A DNA stretch of 64,000 nt from Cryptomeria japonica (taxonomy: Eukaryota > Streptophyta > Pinopsida > Cupressales > Cupressaceae), in the NCBI RefSeq assembly GCF_030272615.1, contig NW_026729205.1, positions 1 to 64,000 of the forward strand, in the 5' to 3' direction. Below are positions 11,547 through 24,220 of the stretch, piece after piece; position 1 is the stretch's first letter, and every line of letters starts with the position of its first letter. The notes beneath the pieces are model-generated. The model saw only the letters and a list, made by a program, of their open reading frames with translations. It was not told where the DNA came from and searched no databases. A program made the position numbers and the translations under genes.

Positions 11547-12045
11547 ATTTGTTTTCTTCAAACAGACGATTGATTATTCTCGAATCTTTCGGTCTAATTG
11601 CGTAAATGAAGTTCGACGTAAATTCCCTTTTAATGCGGGGAAAGCAACCGTAGTGCTTTCTATGTTGGAAAATGATTGAAAAAATGGTTAGGAATTCAAA
11701 CTTCGAACTACTTCATTCTTAAGGAGTTTCGTCGATATACACGAGTTTCTCCTTATCCATCTCAGAGATCTGTTTCAATTTTGAGGAAACCTTAATTTAA
11801 CTTTATTCTTCTTTAAGCTTCATTAATTTTTAAAATTTGAATTCATGGACGTCTTTATTGATTTAATTTTATTCTTTTAAAAGCTTCGTTAATCTTTACA
11901 TTTTTGACGTATGGACCTTTTCATTGATCAGGAAGATATGTTCTAATAAATTTATTTGGATTGTTTTTATCAACCTTCATGACTTTTATCACAAGTGTTA
12001 TATTTGATTGATTTTTAATTTTATTTTTATGGACGCTATAATTTC

Positions 12046-12390
12046 AAATTAATTTATATTTTTGTAATAAATTCGTTATAAATTATGAGAGTTTCGTCAT
12101 AAGAAGTAGAAATTATGTTCTTAAACTCATGATGAATTGTATTATAAAGTGTTTATAATCTATAACAATGATAAAATAAGTGTAATAAATCTCAATGCAT
12201 GAAGAGATAAGGGTAAATCAACACATTCAAATTGAGGTACCAAGAAATGATTGTGTTTATTTATATCACTTGCATAGTTTATATTAATGTTTCAATGGAT
12301 TACTTATGATTTATATAATGACAGAGTGATTACCAATTTAACGTATAAGAAACCAATAATGATAACACACAAGAACATCTAAATCATACA
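12046..12390. repeat. NLR upstream flank block matching 47008-47370
   Basis: About 340 bases match 47008-47370 in the same orientation (for example AATAAATTCGTTATAAATTATG here). In NLR1 it continues directly from DNA homologous to the NLR2 upstream flank (11320-12045 against 18362-19022). This locus therefore shows what the NLR2 flank looked like before the 19023-47007 insertion. Confidence 0.75.
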
Positions 12391-12499
12391 ATTCAATATT
12401 TTATCAATATCTGCATCTAGCACCTGTACGACTAAGTCACCTAGCCCCATAGACTGAAACTTTTGGGCTCAAATTGCAGATATGGGTTCCTCTCTGACT

Positions 12500-13310
12500 C
12501 TCATTTCCAAATCTATACTCAAAGTGTTCATATTTGATTTGTATTTGTATCATCTCCTTTCTTGGAGCTAAAGTGAATGTACCCATATTATCTCCTTCCT
12601 CTAAACTTTCGTCTTCTACTTCTCTATCTTCTTTTTCTTCTTCCTCCTCTTCCTTTTCTTCTTTATTTTATTCTTCCTCTTTTGTCTTGTATTCATTTTC
12701 TTCCTCCTATTCGTATACTTCTTCTTTAGGATCCCATAGATGTAAGAAAGCTTGTTCTAGTTTATCAAAAAAAGTAAAGTACTCATCCAATGGTCCATAC
12801 CCTTGTCTGGCTTCACCTCTTACACAAGTAAAAACATAATTTTCATGCTAGATATTTACCATCAACTCTTTTATATTTGTACCACTATTATAATGCAACT
12901 CAACTTTTGTCAAAATTAGGAACTTCCATTAACACTAGGGTTTAAGAAAAAATGCTTTCAATAGATAACCTTTCTATCAAATTCAATTGACCTATCTTTT
13001 ATATGACCAATTCACGATGTGAATGGATTCAAATTAAAAACTAAAATTAATATACCCAAGATGAATTTTGATGAGCTTTTTCAAAAATGTAAAAAATTCA
13101 AAAAAATAACCTTGATTTTATGGTCTAGAAGGTAAATTTATCAAAATCATAAAAGTGCAATAACTTGCAATATAATGATGATAGAGACTAGATTTTTTGA
13201 CTATAGCTTCCCTATATGATCTTCAAACATCAATTAGAAATTCTAATAAATTCAAAAACTAAGTTTTTGTCCACCTTTCCCAAAATCATAGCTCTAATAT
13301 CACTTGTTAT
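12500..13310 (-). mobile_element. Decayed LTR retroelement fragment (5' part), tentative
   Basis: Around 13270-13290 the minus strand reads GTGATATTAGAGCTATGAT, close to the plant initiator-tRNA primer-binding site TGGTATCAGAGC that follows a 5' LTR ending in ACA. Downstream on that strand there is a gag-like stretch followed by a run of acidic codons (12600-12740). The element is heavily broken and its ends and family are not determined. Confidence 0.3.
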
Positions 13311-15279
13311 AAACTACCTTGCACAAGAGAACATAATATGAAATATGCTACAAATAATTGATAATAATATGCCACATTAAGGAGGTCCTTCAATAGTCTT
13401 CAACGAGAATGCAATAATCAATATGATGAGAATAACCAACCTTAATCCTATATATATGATTATGTCGAGGATACCACTCAGACCAACTTAAATAACACTA
13501 TATAGGCTCTAAGATGACCTAAATAATTAAATAACAATATAATATAGATAATATAGCTTAATTAAGAGTTAAGGTAGCCACAAGTTGACTACCCATAACC
13601 CAATACACACTACAAGCTTAGGGGCATATCAATTTTAGATTAAATCTATGATAAAAATTATACCCATTATGAACTAGGAACAAAGTTTCCTTAATCTAAG
13701 AATGGTTTGTAGATTTCATGATAAGTAAAAATGATTTATTTTAATGGCATTATAACCATATTATACTAACCATATTTTAATGTTGTGAATCGATGCCTTT
13801 GAATCCACCAAGCTAGGTTGGTTAGCTACTTATAGAAATCTATGCAATGGGGGATACACCCCTAGTGTACTATGGGATATATTGAATCCTCTTCCTAATT
13901 GTTAGTTGGTACAATTAGCCAAATTAAGTTGAGGATGGACCCCTAATGTAATATGATATGCATCACATCCTCTTCCTAGCTGCCCACTGGCGTAGAAAGA
14001 CGAGGAAAAGAGTGGGACCCATGGTGTATAGTGTAATGCACATATATTCCTTTTCTATTTGAGATGCACTATAGGTTAGTGTTAGTTAGCTACCCTTCTG
14101 TTTGAGCTTTTCACTATTATACTACTTATGTGTGTATAAACCACTCACTATGTATTTCTAATGAATGCTAGAGCTAGTCACTATATTATGTGATGTATGT
14201 TAGAACTACTCATTGTGTATATGTGATGTATGTTAGAGTCATTCCCCAAGTGTGAATATTTGATGTATGCTAGAGTCAATCATTATGAGAATTTGAAGAT
14301 TATGAAATGATATGACCTAGATATGTATTTGATAGATTTGTATAGTACTGATTGATAATGTTTAGTATGGCACCGACACTTGATGAAAAATAAATATCAT
14401 TCTATTATAATTAGACTAAGTTAATAGCTTACAACTAATGAATATTCATGGTTTAAAGTGAGATTAGAGATCTCATGTAAGAGGAGAGAATGAACTCCCT
14501 TTATTATTGATGTGCAGATTATGAAGCATTTTTTTTTCCAAAGGAAATATGTAGGTAGGATCATCATGAATGAACCCATCAAGGTTTAGGTCTAGGTCTA
14601 GTGATATCCATAATCTTGAGAACTTTCCACTTCGTATAAGCATATAAGTCATGATATTGAGTTGACAACACCAAGGTGAATGGAGAAGTTATGATGTCAA
14701 CACTTCTAAGCTAGAGGGAGAATACTTAGTCAATTGAATTGATAATCATTGTTAAGTGAATTAAAAAAATATCATGAGTGAAATATAGTCCAAAAGGCTT
14801 GAAAACTATGAGAAGAGTATGTATTGAATTTGAATAAGCAAGGGGTTTCATCACAACTATCCTTCCAAATATATGTCGATTTGTTGCATTCACTATTCAT
14901 AACATTTAATTAGAGTAATAGGTTTGGCTGCATTGTAGCTTTGTTGTACACTTTTTTAAATTTACTCATTGCTTAGTCAAGAAAGTCATTCACCTTTTTC
15001 AATTTATTACCAATCATAATATAGTAGTTGATTTGGTCACCTTTGTAAATGTATTATCAATAACAATATGGTAATCAAGTTTATGGAACAACAAAAATAT
15101 TTTTTTTGTAGAGTAGGTCATTGATGGAAAGTATTTGTTGTGCATTTTAATGGATGAAACAACGTTTCCATCATGAACAATCGATATTTTGTATTCATTT
15201 TTATGTAAGTTGAAAAAGAATCGATATTTTGTATTCATTTTTTCTTACATTTTCCTTGAACTGCATTTCGTTTTTGGCT
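13311..15279. other. Intergenic DNA with a minisatellite, no gene seen
   Basis: A degenerate tandem repeat with GATGTATGYTAGA as its core occupies about 14140-14300. Two related blocks of about 70 bases carrying CATCCTCTTCCTAG-type sequence lie at 13850-13980. A block with ATCGATATTTTGTATTCATT is doubled at about 15180-15240. No coding frame or RNA gene is supported. Confidence 0.5.
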
Positions 15280-15787
15280 TCTGAATTGCACTAAGTTTCA
15301 CCTAAACTCGCTTTATCAGGTTTGTCTTGAGAAACTCCACATTCGCTCTTTGCTTTAAAATAATTACACTGGAGACACGGGGATCATAGAATAAAATACT
15401 TGTGTTTAATCCATTTGGTATTTAGACTTGATGACAGAAATTACTTGAAGCTACTGTTGTGCTACAGATTCGGGAAAAAATTCACTCTTCAAGCCAATCC
15501 AAAGTGAATTCTACTCATACTTCCCCAGAAACCAACACCTAGAACTCTTTCAATTGTCCATGTGCATATCAAAATCCAACACATAGAAATATCTAATAAA
15601 CTATACAAATAATAATGATCATCTAACCTAATTACAGAGCACTCATAACTTAATACACACTAAAACGTTAGGGTCAGAAAAATGAATTGTGGTTCCACAA
15701 TTTCAACTCTGAGATCAGGGATATAAGAGGCTTTAGCTCGTAGCCACTTGACCCCAATATTCTCATTGCAGATAACATGTTTGAGGG

Positions 15788-15837
15788 AGCTTAATCCACA
15801 AACACTATCTGGAGCTTAATCCACAAACACTATCTGG
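15788..15837 (-). repeat. 25-bp tandem duplication in the last NLR2 exon
   Basis: The unit AGCTTAATCCACAAACACTA plus five bases occurs at 15788-15812 and again at 15813-15837. NLR1 and NLR3 have one copy. As 25 is not a multiple of three, it shifts the NLR2 frame and creates the stop at 15805-15807. Confidence 0.9.
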
Positions 15838-18361
15838 CAACTCCCTTAAATGATAACACTCTCTCATGTCAAACTCTTTCAACTTCTTGAGCTCACCTAT
15901 TTCATCAGGAAGTTTTTCCAAGCCCTCGCATAGTGAAATGTCTAGAAATTCCAGCTGCCCAAGTTTTCCAATTGATACCGGAAGCTCTTTCAGGCCTGGT
16001 AATGCTGATACTCTTAACATCCTTAGAGAACTCATATTTCCGAGATTATATGGCAATTTTTTAACCAGATGGCAGTTGGTAACAGACCATCTCTGAGCAG
16101 AGGGCATATGACACATGGCAAGGGGCAATTCCTCCAAATCGCTGCAGTGGCCCAAGTTAAACTCTTGCAGGTTGGTGTCATTGAATGTGGACATATTTAC
16201 AAACCCTTCGCATAAGCTTAGAGAAAGTTTGTCCAAGTTTTGTATTACTTTACTCTGTTTGGGAATAGCGGGTGGAAGCAACCCCTCCAAGCGAACACAT
16301 CTGAGTTGTGTGAGTGAAGGCAAGGCATCTAGACCTTTTATTGTGGCCCTCTCTGAACCCAAATTACATACTATTAAAACTTTGAGCTTTTTCATAGTTT
16401 TCAGAAATGGAGGAAGAAAGTATTCGCTTGCAGAAAAGTGTAACACCAGAGAGTACGCCAGAGACTCTGTCTCCGGAAGATTCATCTCATACCAGTCACT
16501 CTCAGCCATAGAGCCTGCATAAGATAAATCGCATATGCAATTGAATTAGAACATCTTTCAGCGGTCAAGTAAACTACTAGCTAGTGAAAAAAATTGATAT
16601 CAAAGGTATTTTGCTTCAATCATATATAACTTATATGAGGAAGTAGGACAAAAACACAAAAAATCTAAATATTTGTTAATAGTTCACATAGCCTTCAAAT
16701 TTTGCCACTTAATAAGTATTTGGGCGAAATATCCCACCTGTGTGAATAGATACAATTTGAGCACTGAACTGTCTATCTCTAAGCAAATCCCATTCCCCTG
16801 GTAGGCAATGCTCCTTCCTGGGCATGAGTAACCTCTTTCTGTGGACTATACTGTCCTGACATCCCAAATACAAGGCTAAGTCTCGCATCACATCATGCTG
16901 CGAAAAGAACAGCTCAGAGGCACATCCGTACGAGATTGTTGATTGGATTCTGATAATTGCAAAAATCAAGTCAGCCCAATGTTCTAAAAAAATGAAAACA
17001 GGAAATCTATATGCAAGGAAAGACATTTACCCTTGATTGCTTATTAGACTGAGGAGATTTCTTCTTGCAAGTTCCTGTAACATAATATAGGCATCCTGCC
17101 ACTCCATCTTCCGAACATAAATCCAAATGTTGAGCAGTGCATCAGCACAAATTTTCTTGTCCTCTGGAAATGAGGCTGTGTCTAAGAAACATTCCCTCCC
17201 AACATCATCCAAGCAATCAATACTGGTCTTCAGGCATCTGAAAAGCCCTTCTTCGTGATAAATGGATATGGACTGCCCTTGGGAAAGTTTTTTCTTTGCA
17301 TTCTCCCAGGCCACATGAGGTTCCCCGTACAAAGAACTTCCAACCACTTTAAGAGCAAGAGGCAAACCCTTGCATTCGGCTTGCACCTGTCATTCACAAT
17401 AACGATATTTTTCTTAATGTCTAAGGAAGCCCTCTATGATCTAAAAGCAACGAGATTGTATTATACAATTTGAGCTATAACTTTTGTGGATTACAAAGTA
17501 CTTGAAAGTACCAGAACAATGAGAACATACAATAATTGCAATGTACCAAAGCAAAAACCCAAGTAAGCTCATAATTTCCTTTCACTTATGTTGTTCTCAT
17601 TTGATTTGACATTAGGCTTTTGGTTTATTAACATCTATTGTTTTCACGGTAAGAGAAACTATACCTCTGTGACTAGATTTGCATCTGCCGTACTTGGAAT
17701 TGATGTCTGTCCAAATGCCGATAAGCAGAAAAGTGAGAGAGAATCCTCTTTGTTTAACAATGGCCATTGATACAGCCGAGTAGATGCGTTTCTGGGGATG
17801 GTAGAAGTATCTCTGGTTGTTATGAGGGTTTTGTATCTTGGAGCTTCAAATAGTAATATTTCCAAATCAGCTCTGGACCAAACATCATCCAACACCACCA
17901 AAGTTGGTTTAGACTGCCTTAAAAACCGCTGCTGAAGCTCCATACGTGCATCTTCCACATTCTGAAACTCAGCTACATTCTTCCCAAAGATCTTCTCCCA
18001 TAAAATCTTTAAAATTCCCTTCAGATTTGGGGATTGTGAAACAGTGATGAAAACTATATTTGCGAAACAACCTGATGTCCACAAAAACAATTGTGTTCTT
18101 AGTAAGCTGCAAAACAACCACAAAATCCTTAAGCTGGGGAAATCAGCAGAAGAATCATGGATAAAATATGTCACCTTTGATGTGGGGATCATCACATAAA
18201 GCCAAGGCCAAAGTCGTTTTGTCACCACCGCCCATACCATGCACACCAATAATGGAGACGTCTCTGTGGAACAAAAGCTCCTTCAAATCTTCTATTGATT
18301 TCTCAAGCAAAGTATTATGAAAAGAATATTGGTTTGCATCTCCATTTCCAATTCTAGCCAT
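15805..18361 (-). CDS. NLR2: RNL-type (ADR1/NRG1-like) NB-ARC-LRR receptor, C-terminally shortened
   Basis: Five exons on the minus strand: 18361-18175, 18071-17665, 17386-17031, 16949-16738 and 16514-15805. All junctions are GT-AG with matching phases and give one 623-residue frame. Order of motifs: GVHGMGGGDKTT (P-loop, residues 42-50), FITVSQSPNLKG, LVVLDDVW, LITTRD, GLPLALKVVG, CFLDTASFPEDKK, SQHDVMRDLAL, VSIHTG, then LRRs of the ADR1 pattern (CSDLEELP, LPGLKELP, LDISLCEGLEKLP, DMRECYHLRELP). RNLs act as helper NLRs that form calcium-permeable resistosomes at the plasma membrane. Odd points: Asp replaces the P-loop Gly before Lys48; there is no RPW8 N-terminal domain, although the start is preceded by an in-frame stop and a TATA box; and a 25-bp duplication removes about 40 C-terminal residues. 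It may be transcribed, but full helper activity is doubtful. Confidence 0.85.
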
Positions 18362-18485
18362 AGATTCACAAATTCTCTACAAACCTTTTGAAATTTCAGA
18401 CTTGTTTTTTGAAATTTCACTACCTACGTTCAGAAGCAGAGCTTATAATTTCACTCATTGATGAGTTCAGAAGCAGAGGTTGTCG

Positions 18486-18493
18486 TATTTATA
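18486..18493 (-). promoter_or_regulatory. TATA box of NLR2
   Basis: The minus strand reads CTCTATAAATACG, a consensus plant TATA box, about 125 bases upstream of the ATG at 18361. A transcript starting about 30 bases below it would have a leader of about 95 bases and no room for an upstream RPW8 exon. Confidence 0.65.
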
Positions 18494-19022
18494 GAGAGTG
18501 ATGGCATGTTATTGACACCTTCTGGGAAGCTTGATAATTCCAACATTTGTTTTCTTCAAACAGACGATTGACTATTCTCAAATCTTTCGGTTTAATCGCC
18601 TAAACGAAGTTCGATGTAAATCCCCTTCTATTGCGTGGAAAGTACTCATAGTGTTATTTATGCGTGGAAAATGATTCAAAAAAATTGTTGAGAACTCAAG
18701 TTGCAGCCACATAGTCAAACTTTCGAACTACTTCATTTTTAAGGAATTTCATCGATATACACCAGTTTCCCCTTATCTAGCTCAGAGATATTTTTAAATT
18801 TTTAGAAAGCTTAGATTAACTTTATTCTTTAATAAGCTTCATTAATTTTTTAAATTTCAATTCATGGCCGTCTTTATTGATTTAATTTTATTCTTGTAGA
18901 AGTTTCATTAACCATTAAAATTTTGATTTATGGACCTCTTCATTGATCATGAAGATATATTCTAATAAATTCATTTGGAAAGTTTTATCAACCTTTGCGA
19001 CTTTTTTCACAAGTTTCATATT

Positions 19023-19435
19023 TGAATAATTTTTTTTATTTTTTTTATTTTTTTTTTAATTTTACTAATTTTTTTTTTGATGAATAGGCCTTCTCTATTA
19101 ATAATTAATATTAAAGTACATATTCACAAAAAAAGGTCGGGGGATACGAGATCACTAGACGAGAGTCACACGGCAAGAAAACGGATCCATAAAACAAAAC
19201 TATTCATTAAAAAAAACCTCCTCAGGTAGCCAAAGTAGTGGCAGCCAAGGGGGGAGGATCTTGATCATCTTTCCTACCCCATACATCAGTGGTGCCAGGG
19301 GTCGAGTCTTGCATGTACCACCTGTCTCCATTTTTCTCTTCTCCTTCCTCCCTCCTAGGAGGTGAAATAGCTAGAGCCATGTGAGCAAATTTAGAGGTGG
19401 TGACCACAAACCACCCAAAATCATCACCGATAGCA
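19023..19435 (-). mobile_element. 3' part of a retrotransposed GC-rich segment (5'-truncated LINE?)
   Basis: T-rich DNA at 19023-19079 looks like the poly(A) tail of a minus-strand retrotransposed sequence. It is followed by a TTAATATTAATTATTAATAG-type 3' end and GC-richer DNA unlike its surroundings. The segment stops at the CACTA end (19435) and appears to resume at 46694-47007. The minus-strand reading SPPRREEGEEKNGDRW (19310-19360) belongs to no family I recognise. A truncated LINE or a processed retrocopy are both possible. Confidence 0.5.
19433..19435. repeat. Target-site duplication GCA, left side of CACTA element
   Basis: GCA immediately precedes CACTA at 19436 and immediately follows TAGTG at 46693 (46694-46696). 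CACTA elements make 3-bp duplications. Confidence 0.7.
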
Positions 19436-19466
19436 CACTAGTACATTCGAAGCTAATTTTCGACAG
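19436..19466 (+). repeat. Left terminal inverted repeat of CACTA element
   Basis: Begins CACTA and continues into ATTTTCGACAG. It aligns with the reverse complement of 46663-46693. Confidence 0.7.
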
Positions 19467-19940
19467 TTGATTGTCAGAATTGTGACAAATTTTTGTCGGA
19501 GTGTCGACAAAAGTAGCCATCGAAAACTCGTCGTAGGATTTGTCAACGATGCCCTTGACTGTCAGAAATACGACAATCCCATGGACTCTGCCGATGGTGG
19601 GCATGATCGCTCTTCTAGTTAAAAAAGTCGTCAGACATGCAGCATCCCTGTCGGATGCTTCAGTAGATTTCTTCACAAATTCGATGACAATTTGGAACTT
19701 CACACCGACGGCGATGTTGTTTGTTCGACGCTTGTGTCGTTGGTCCATTCGGAGGCATCGACAACTGTCCGATTATGAAGTGCTATCGCATGTACAACAT
19801 CCTTGTCGGATGTTTGTGTAGTTTGAGTCGAAAGTGTGATGACTCTAGAACCTTTTCACCAACGAGAACGCTGTATGTCCGCTGATTTCATCATCAATGG
19901 AAAGCTTGGTATTCGTCGTAATTCCGACGATGATAATATT
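19467..19940. repeat. Left subterminal repeat zone of CACTA element
   Basis: Dense GTCGG/CGACA motifs, the palindrome TCGTCGTAATTCCGACGA near 19915, and two related ~156-bp blocks starting near 19633 and 19789 (both with CATCC-TGTCGGATG). Such motifs serve as binding sites for the accessory transposition protein in known CACTA elements; here that role is inferred. Confidence 0.6.
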
Positions 19941-20302
19941 TTTATCAAAAAAAATCTATTATTATCCAATCATTGATATGTACAGGGAATGATATTCTAT
20001 CCCCACCACCTACCAGTAGGGGGCATAGGTTTGAGGCTAATATGAGGCACCTTGGTTTCAAGCTAATATGATCAAGTGCACCATGGTTGAGATGGTCCAG
20101 CTCCCTAGTCTCACTCTAGGACTAAGCTCATGCCATATCTAAATGAAAGACATCTCAAATACATCGTCGGTGGAAAGCTACAAAATACCATTTTCATACA
20201 TAAGCAAGACATACACAATTGGGCACAATCACCAAGAGAACAGTAAAATGTGTGTTTGAGATCATTGTCCTAATTGTGGTGTGGTCACCAAGAGATCACC
20301 AT

Positions 20303-20664
20303 AAATTTGTCAACCTTTCTTTCATTTAAACCAAGTAAACCTTTATGTATATGCATATGGATATGCATATGCATATGTATGCATATGCATATCCATATGC
20401 ATATGTATATGTATATGCATATGTATATAGTTTTGTGTATTCATTAAAGATTTTCATTTAATTTTGAGCATTTTGTGGATGGTATAATCAAGAAACATAT
20501 CATCACCCTCACCAATTATGCTCAACTAATTTAAGTACAATCATTTGATTGTTAATAATTTTTAAATTAAGGGAGTACTTTTCAAAATACATATCCATAT
20601 GCATATGCATATACATATACATAAAGGTTTACTTGGTTTAAATGAAGGAAAGGTTGACAAATTT
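20303..20664. mobile_element. Foldback (MITE-like) element inside the CACTA element
   Basis: Outer arms of about 60 bases are reverse complements: AAATTTGTCAACCTTTCTTT at 20303 pairs with its near-complement ending at 20664. The arms then run into ATATGCAT-rich repeats (20340-20425 and 20590-20625). There is no coding capacity and no clear target duplication. Confidence 0.65.
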
Positions 20665-23600
20665 CTCCATGTAGTTTTACCTGACTCTAGAATTAGTCAG
20701 TTGTTTAAAACAACTCATAACCATTGTAACAAAATTCACACTAATAATATATTTCCTAACAGTTTTTATCCATGAATGATATTAGAACTCAGACATCAAT
20801 AAACTTGTTTCAAATCAGAAACACTGTGATTTGAATTGCAAGCAAACTATTTAATGTAATACTTGTTGTTTGTATTTTGGGAAAAACGGTTGGCTGCAGA
20901 ATTTTGCAAAGCATACTATTTGAGTAATTTACATGTCAAGTGTTTGTTATAATGTCTGAAAACTAAATCACAAAAAAGTGAAAAAAAAAATTGGTTAGCA
21001 AATCAGGGGTGCACTTTACATTCTTGTTGTTATCCAATTCTCTTAGCTCTGTTTCTTTCTTCAGATTTGGGGTCTAGAGCTCCTCCCTAAGCAAAGATTG
21101 TTGGTTTTGTCTCCCCTCCTTTGGCTGGAGAGTTTCTTGCTATCTCTGGTAGTTTGCCCTCAGAGTTCAGCTTCTTTATTGGTTAGACTGCTATTTTCCC
21201 TACCTTCTTTTCCAAGTGCTCCTCCTCTTGTTTCCAATATTTTTCCTTTGCCTTCTACTCAATGGCCCTTGGTTGTGCCTTCATGCCCTCTTAATGTCTT
21301 CACTGGGTTCCTGTTTCCTTCAAATGATGGCTTCTCTATGTTATGCAATATCCATCTTGGATCTTGCAACATCAAATTCTAGCATGGTTGATGTTGATTC
21401 GAGTGATTGGACAATTATTTTTTATCTCATTTTTTCTTTGAGTAAGAAGATCCTTCTCAAGCAGTTTGGTGCTATCAAAAGATAAATAAGTTGTCAAGAA
21501 AGATGAGGGCTAAAAAGAATCTTTAGATTAATGTTTTTGACTGTGTTGGATATTGTTGATGTAGTTTTTCATTGATTTTCTTCAGTTATTCTTTACCAAT
21601 AGCCTATTTATAACAACATTATCTCTTTGGAAGTGGGTCCTCTCTAGAACCTACAACCAATCTATCAAAAGAAAATACATATTGGAACATGCCATCACAA
21701 AAATATGTCATTTTTATATGTAAAACTAGAATGTTTAGGTTTTCTTGAAAACAATCAAATTGAAATTCTCATCTTGGTCTTACAAGTATTAGGGGTCTTA
21801 CCTAGCAGGATGCTCCTCACAAGGATGATTGTATGTTGTCCAGACTGTCTCGCCTTGGAAAAGCCTCAGGATCTATGATAAAAGTCAAAGAAACAATAAT
21901 AGTATCCTCTAGTTCATATAAGAAATGATTTATAGTGAGTGTCCTTGAGATAAAAGAGCATTTACATTAATTTAGTTGTTTGTGTCGAGGGTAGATCGAT
22001 GATAGATTCCTCCTGGGAGGATAATCATATCCCCCTTCTTAACCCATATTTGTATCCATCGATCCTCTTTATCCCTTACATCAAAGGAGCCTATAACAAA
22101 AGAAACATAAAACTCAAGCGTCAATATATGTCATTGACAACTCCTATTTTATGAATTCTTTCAAATTAGTCTTCACTAGAGTTAGCTTGCTAATAGGCTA
22201 TTGCTATATACTAAGAATTAAATTGCTGAAATTCCATGACTTCGACCATAAAGACACATAGACTGGGTTCAAGTAATGTATACGAGAATTAAAGGACAAT
22301 GAAAACTTTTCCATTATCTGTAATAGATAGCAAGAAAGAAAGACTGTTATCTATGTAACATCTATTTGACAATTTTGGATTCATAACTTTACGTATAAAC
22401 ATATACAACCATGGTATATTGAAAAATGACATAAAAATCCATTTCATGTAATCAATAATTTTGTACAAAGGGGAGGATGCTAATCATGTCACCCTAAATA
22501 TTCACAAACAAATATTGAAGGAATGCTGACAATGAATATGATAAAATAATGCTTGGTTTAGAGGATATAGCTAAATCACCCCTCAATTTAAAAGAAATAT
22601 CAGGTAAAATTTAGTACTTCTTTTAAGTTGATCACATTATGATGTAGCACATTAATCAATACTACAACACTACCACTAGAAAACGGCAACAATTTATCAA
22701 AAAGAAATAGTGATAAATGATAGGGATACAAACTGTGCTGAAATGGTTTTGTAATATTTACTTCTTTTAATATAAATCCAACTTTTATATAGCAAAAAAA
22801 TATATTGATGAGTAAAATGATTACAAAAATAGAGTTTTTTTTGTATATTGAACATGGAAGTTTTAATGATGGTGTTTTGAGATGGATAATTGGAATCCCA
22901 CTATTTTCACTAGATTGTTTTAAACAAAATTTTGGACATGATTCCATTTAGTTTGCACTCCATGGTTCACAGGTTATTAGGATTAATGGCTAACGTTTCC
23001 ATGGTGTTTGGATCCAAGCAAAACAAGTTCAATGAATCAATAAATGTGTTTTACTCGATACAAAATGTTTGTAGATAGATATGGTATACGACATACATGG
23101 TGCATGGCAGATCACAAGTTCTTTGATGATTGATTGACAAGAAATGGCAGATCTACTAACAAGTTTCTTCTTGTTCTTAATGGTCCACAAGTTTACTGTT
23201 TGCAGATTACATTTCATAGTCACAGGTTGATGGATCACATAGATCATTAATTAAAGATTATTTCAAGTTGTTCATGGTTTATCGTCACCTAGTTTCTTAC
23301 CTAATTTTGCATTGTTTTCTACTTTATTTCCTAGCATTCATTTGCACTTGAGTCATTCCTATGTTGCTTCAGATATGTTGTTCATGATTTATCCTCAGCT
23401 TCCATGGTTAGTACCAATTTTGCATTTGACTCAACATAATTCCTAGTTGTGTATTGTACTTCACACATCACACAAAAAGGGTTATTTTAGAAATTAGGAT
23501 ACGATATAGTATTTTACAGTCCTAATATCTAGGTCATTAAACTTTCACATATTGATGTATCATAGATAGTTATTTTATAATTCAATGTGTGCTTAATGTA

Positions 23601-23739
23601 CCTACTTTATGGAGTGATTACATATTTGTTTGATTGGAGAAAATTAACCAGTCCAATTTGTAGGCTAGGGTTGTTATATTGATGGTAATAGGGTTTGGTA
23701 CATACATTGAATTAGAAACATCTTTTATTGATTAATATA
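20665..23739. other. CACTA interior, no gene recognised
   Basis: Mostly AT-rich. A pyrimidine-rich block at about 21090-21380 opens short hydrophobic frames with no motif. A weak primer-binding-site look-alike occurs near 20776. Nothing here is supported as a gene. Confidence 0.4.
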
Positions 23740-24220
23740 GAATCTAAAGATATTCTTTTATGAATTTTGTTGTCTTATTTAAAAATTCATACCAAGACGT
23801 ATGTACTGGAACCAGTGTTCCACAAGGACATTTTCTCCCCCAAAACTATTTGTTTTTTAAATGGGGACACCTTCAGAATACAGGGACTTGGATGGGATAT
23901 CCCCCTACCACCCCAGTGCAATCCAATGCCATCATCTTTGAGACATCTCTAGGACATCCTTGAGACGTTTGAGGGACTCCCAAGAGCCTCTTGACCATCT
24001 CAGGGACATCCAAGCATCTCCCATGGCCAAACAACCCATAAGTGATTTAAAAAAAATCAGGCCTTTTTTTCAAACTCCATGCCCAAGGTCAAACCCTCAC
24101 AGCCTATGGGCCCTACCCAAACCCCACCAACTTTATAAAACTGCCTCCTATTTTTGTTTCGACTCACAAAAACAAAGATCAAGAAGCTGACAACTGTGAA
24201 TGTGAGAGTGAGAGTTGCAG
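23740..24220 (+). other. C-rich leader-like block before a tandem array
   Basis: The block is much richer in C than its surroundings and contains CTTTATAAAACTGCC (a good TATA match near 24132) followed by a purine-rich leader. It runs into the first unit of the 24221-25530 array. It could be a promoter of the CACTA interior or the end of another unrecognised mobile element. Confidence 0.3.

Noticed and set aside
12534-12839. Ser-rich plus-strand ORF
   Set aside because: It is the complement of an acidic, repeat-like minus-strand stretch. Nothing else supports it as a gene.
20770-20800. Possible LTR primer-binding site (TGATATTAGAAC)
   Set aside because: Too degenerate, with no LTR or gag sequence recognised around it.
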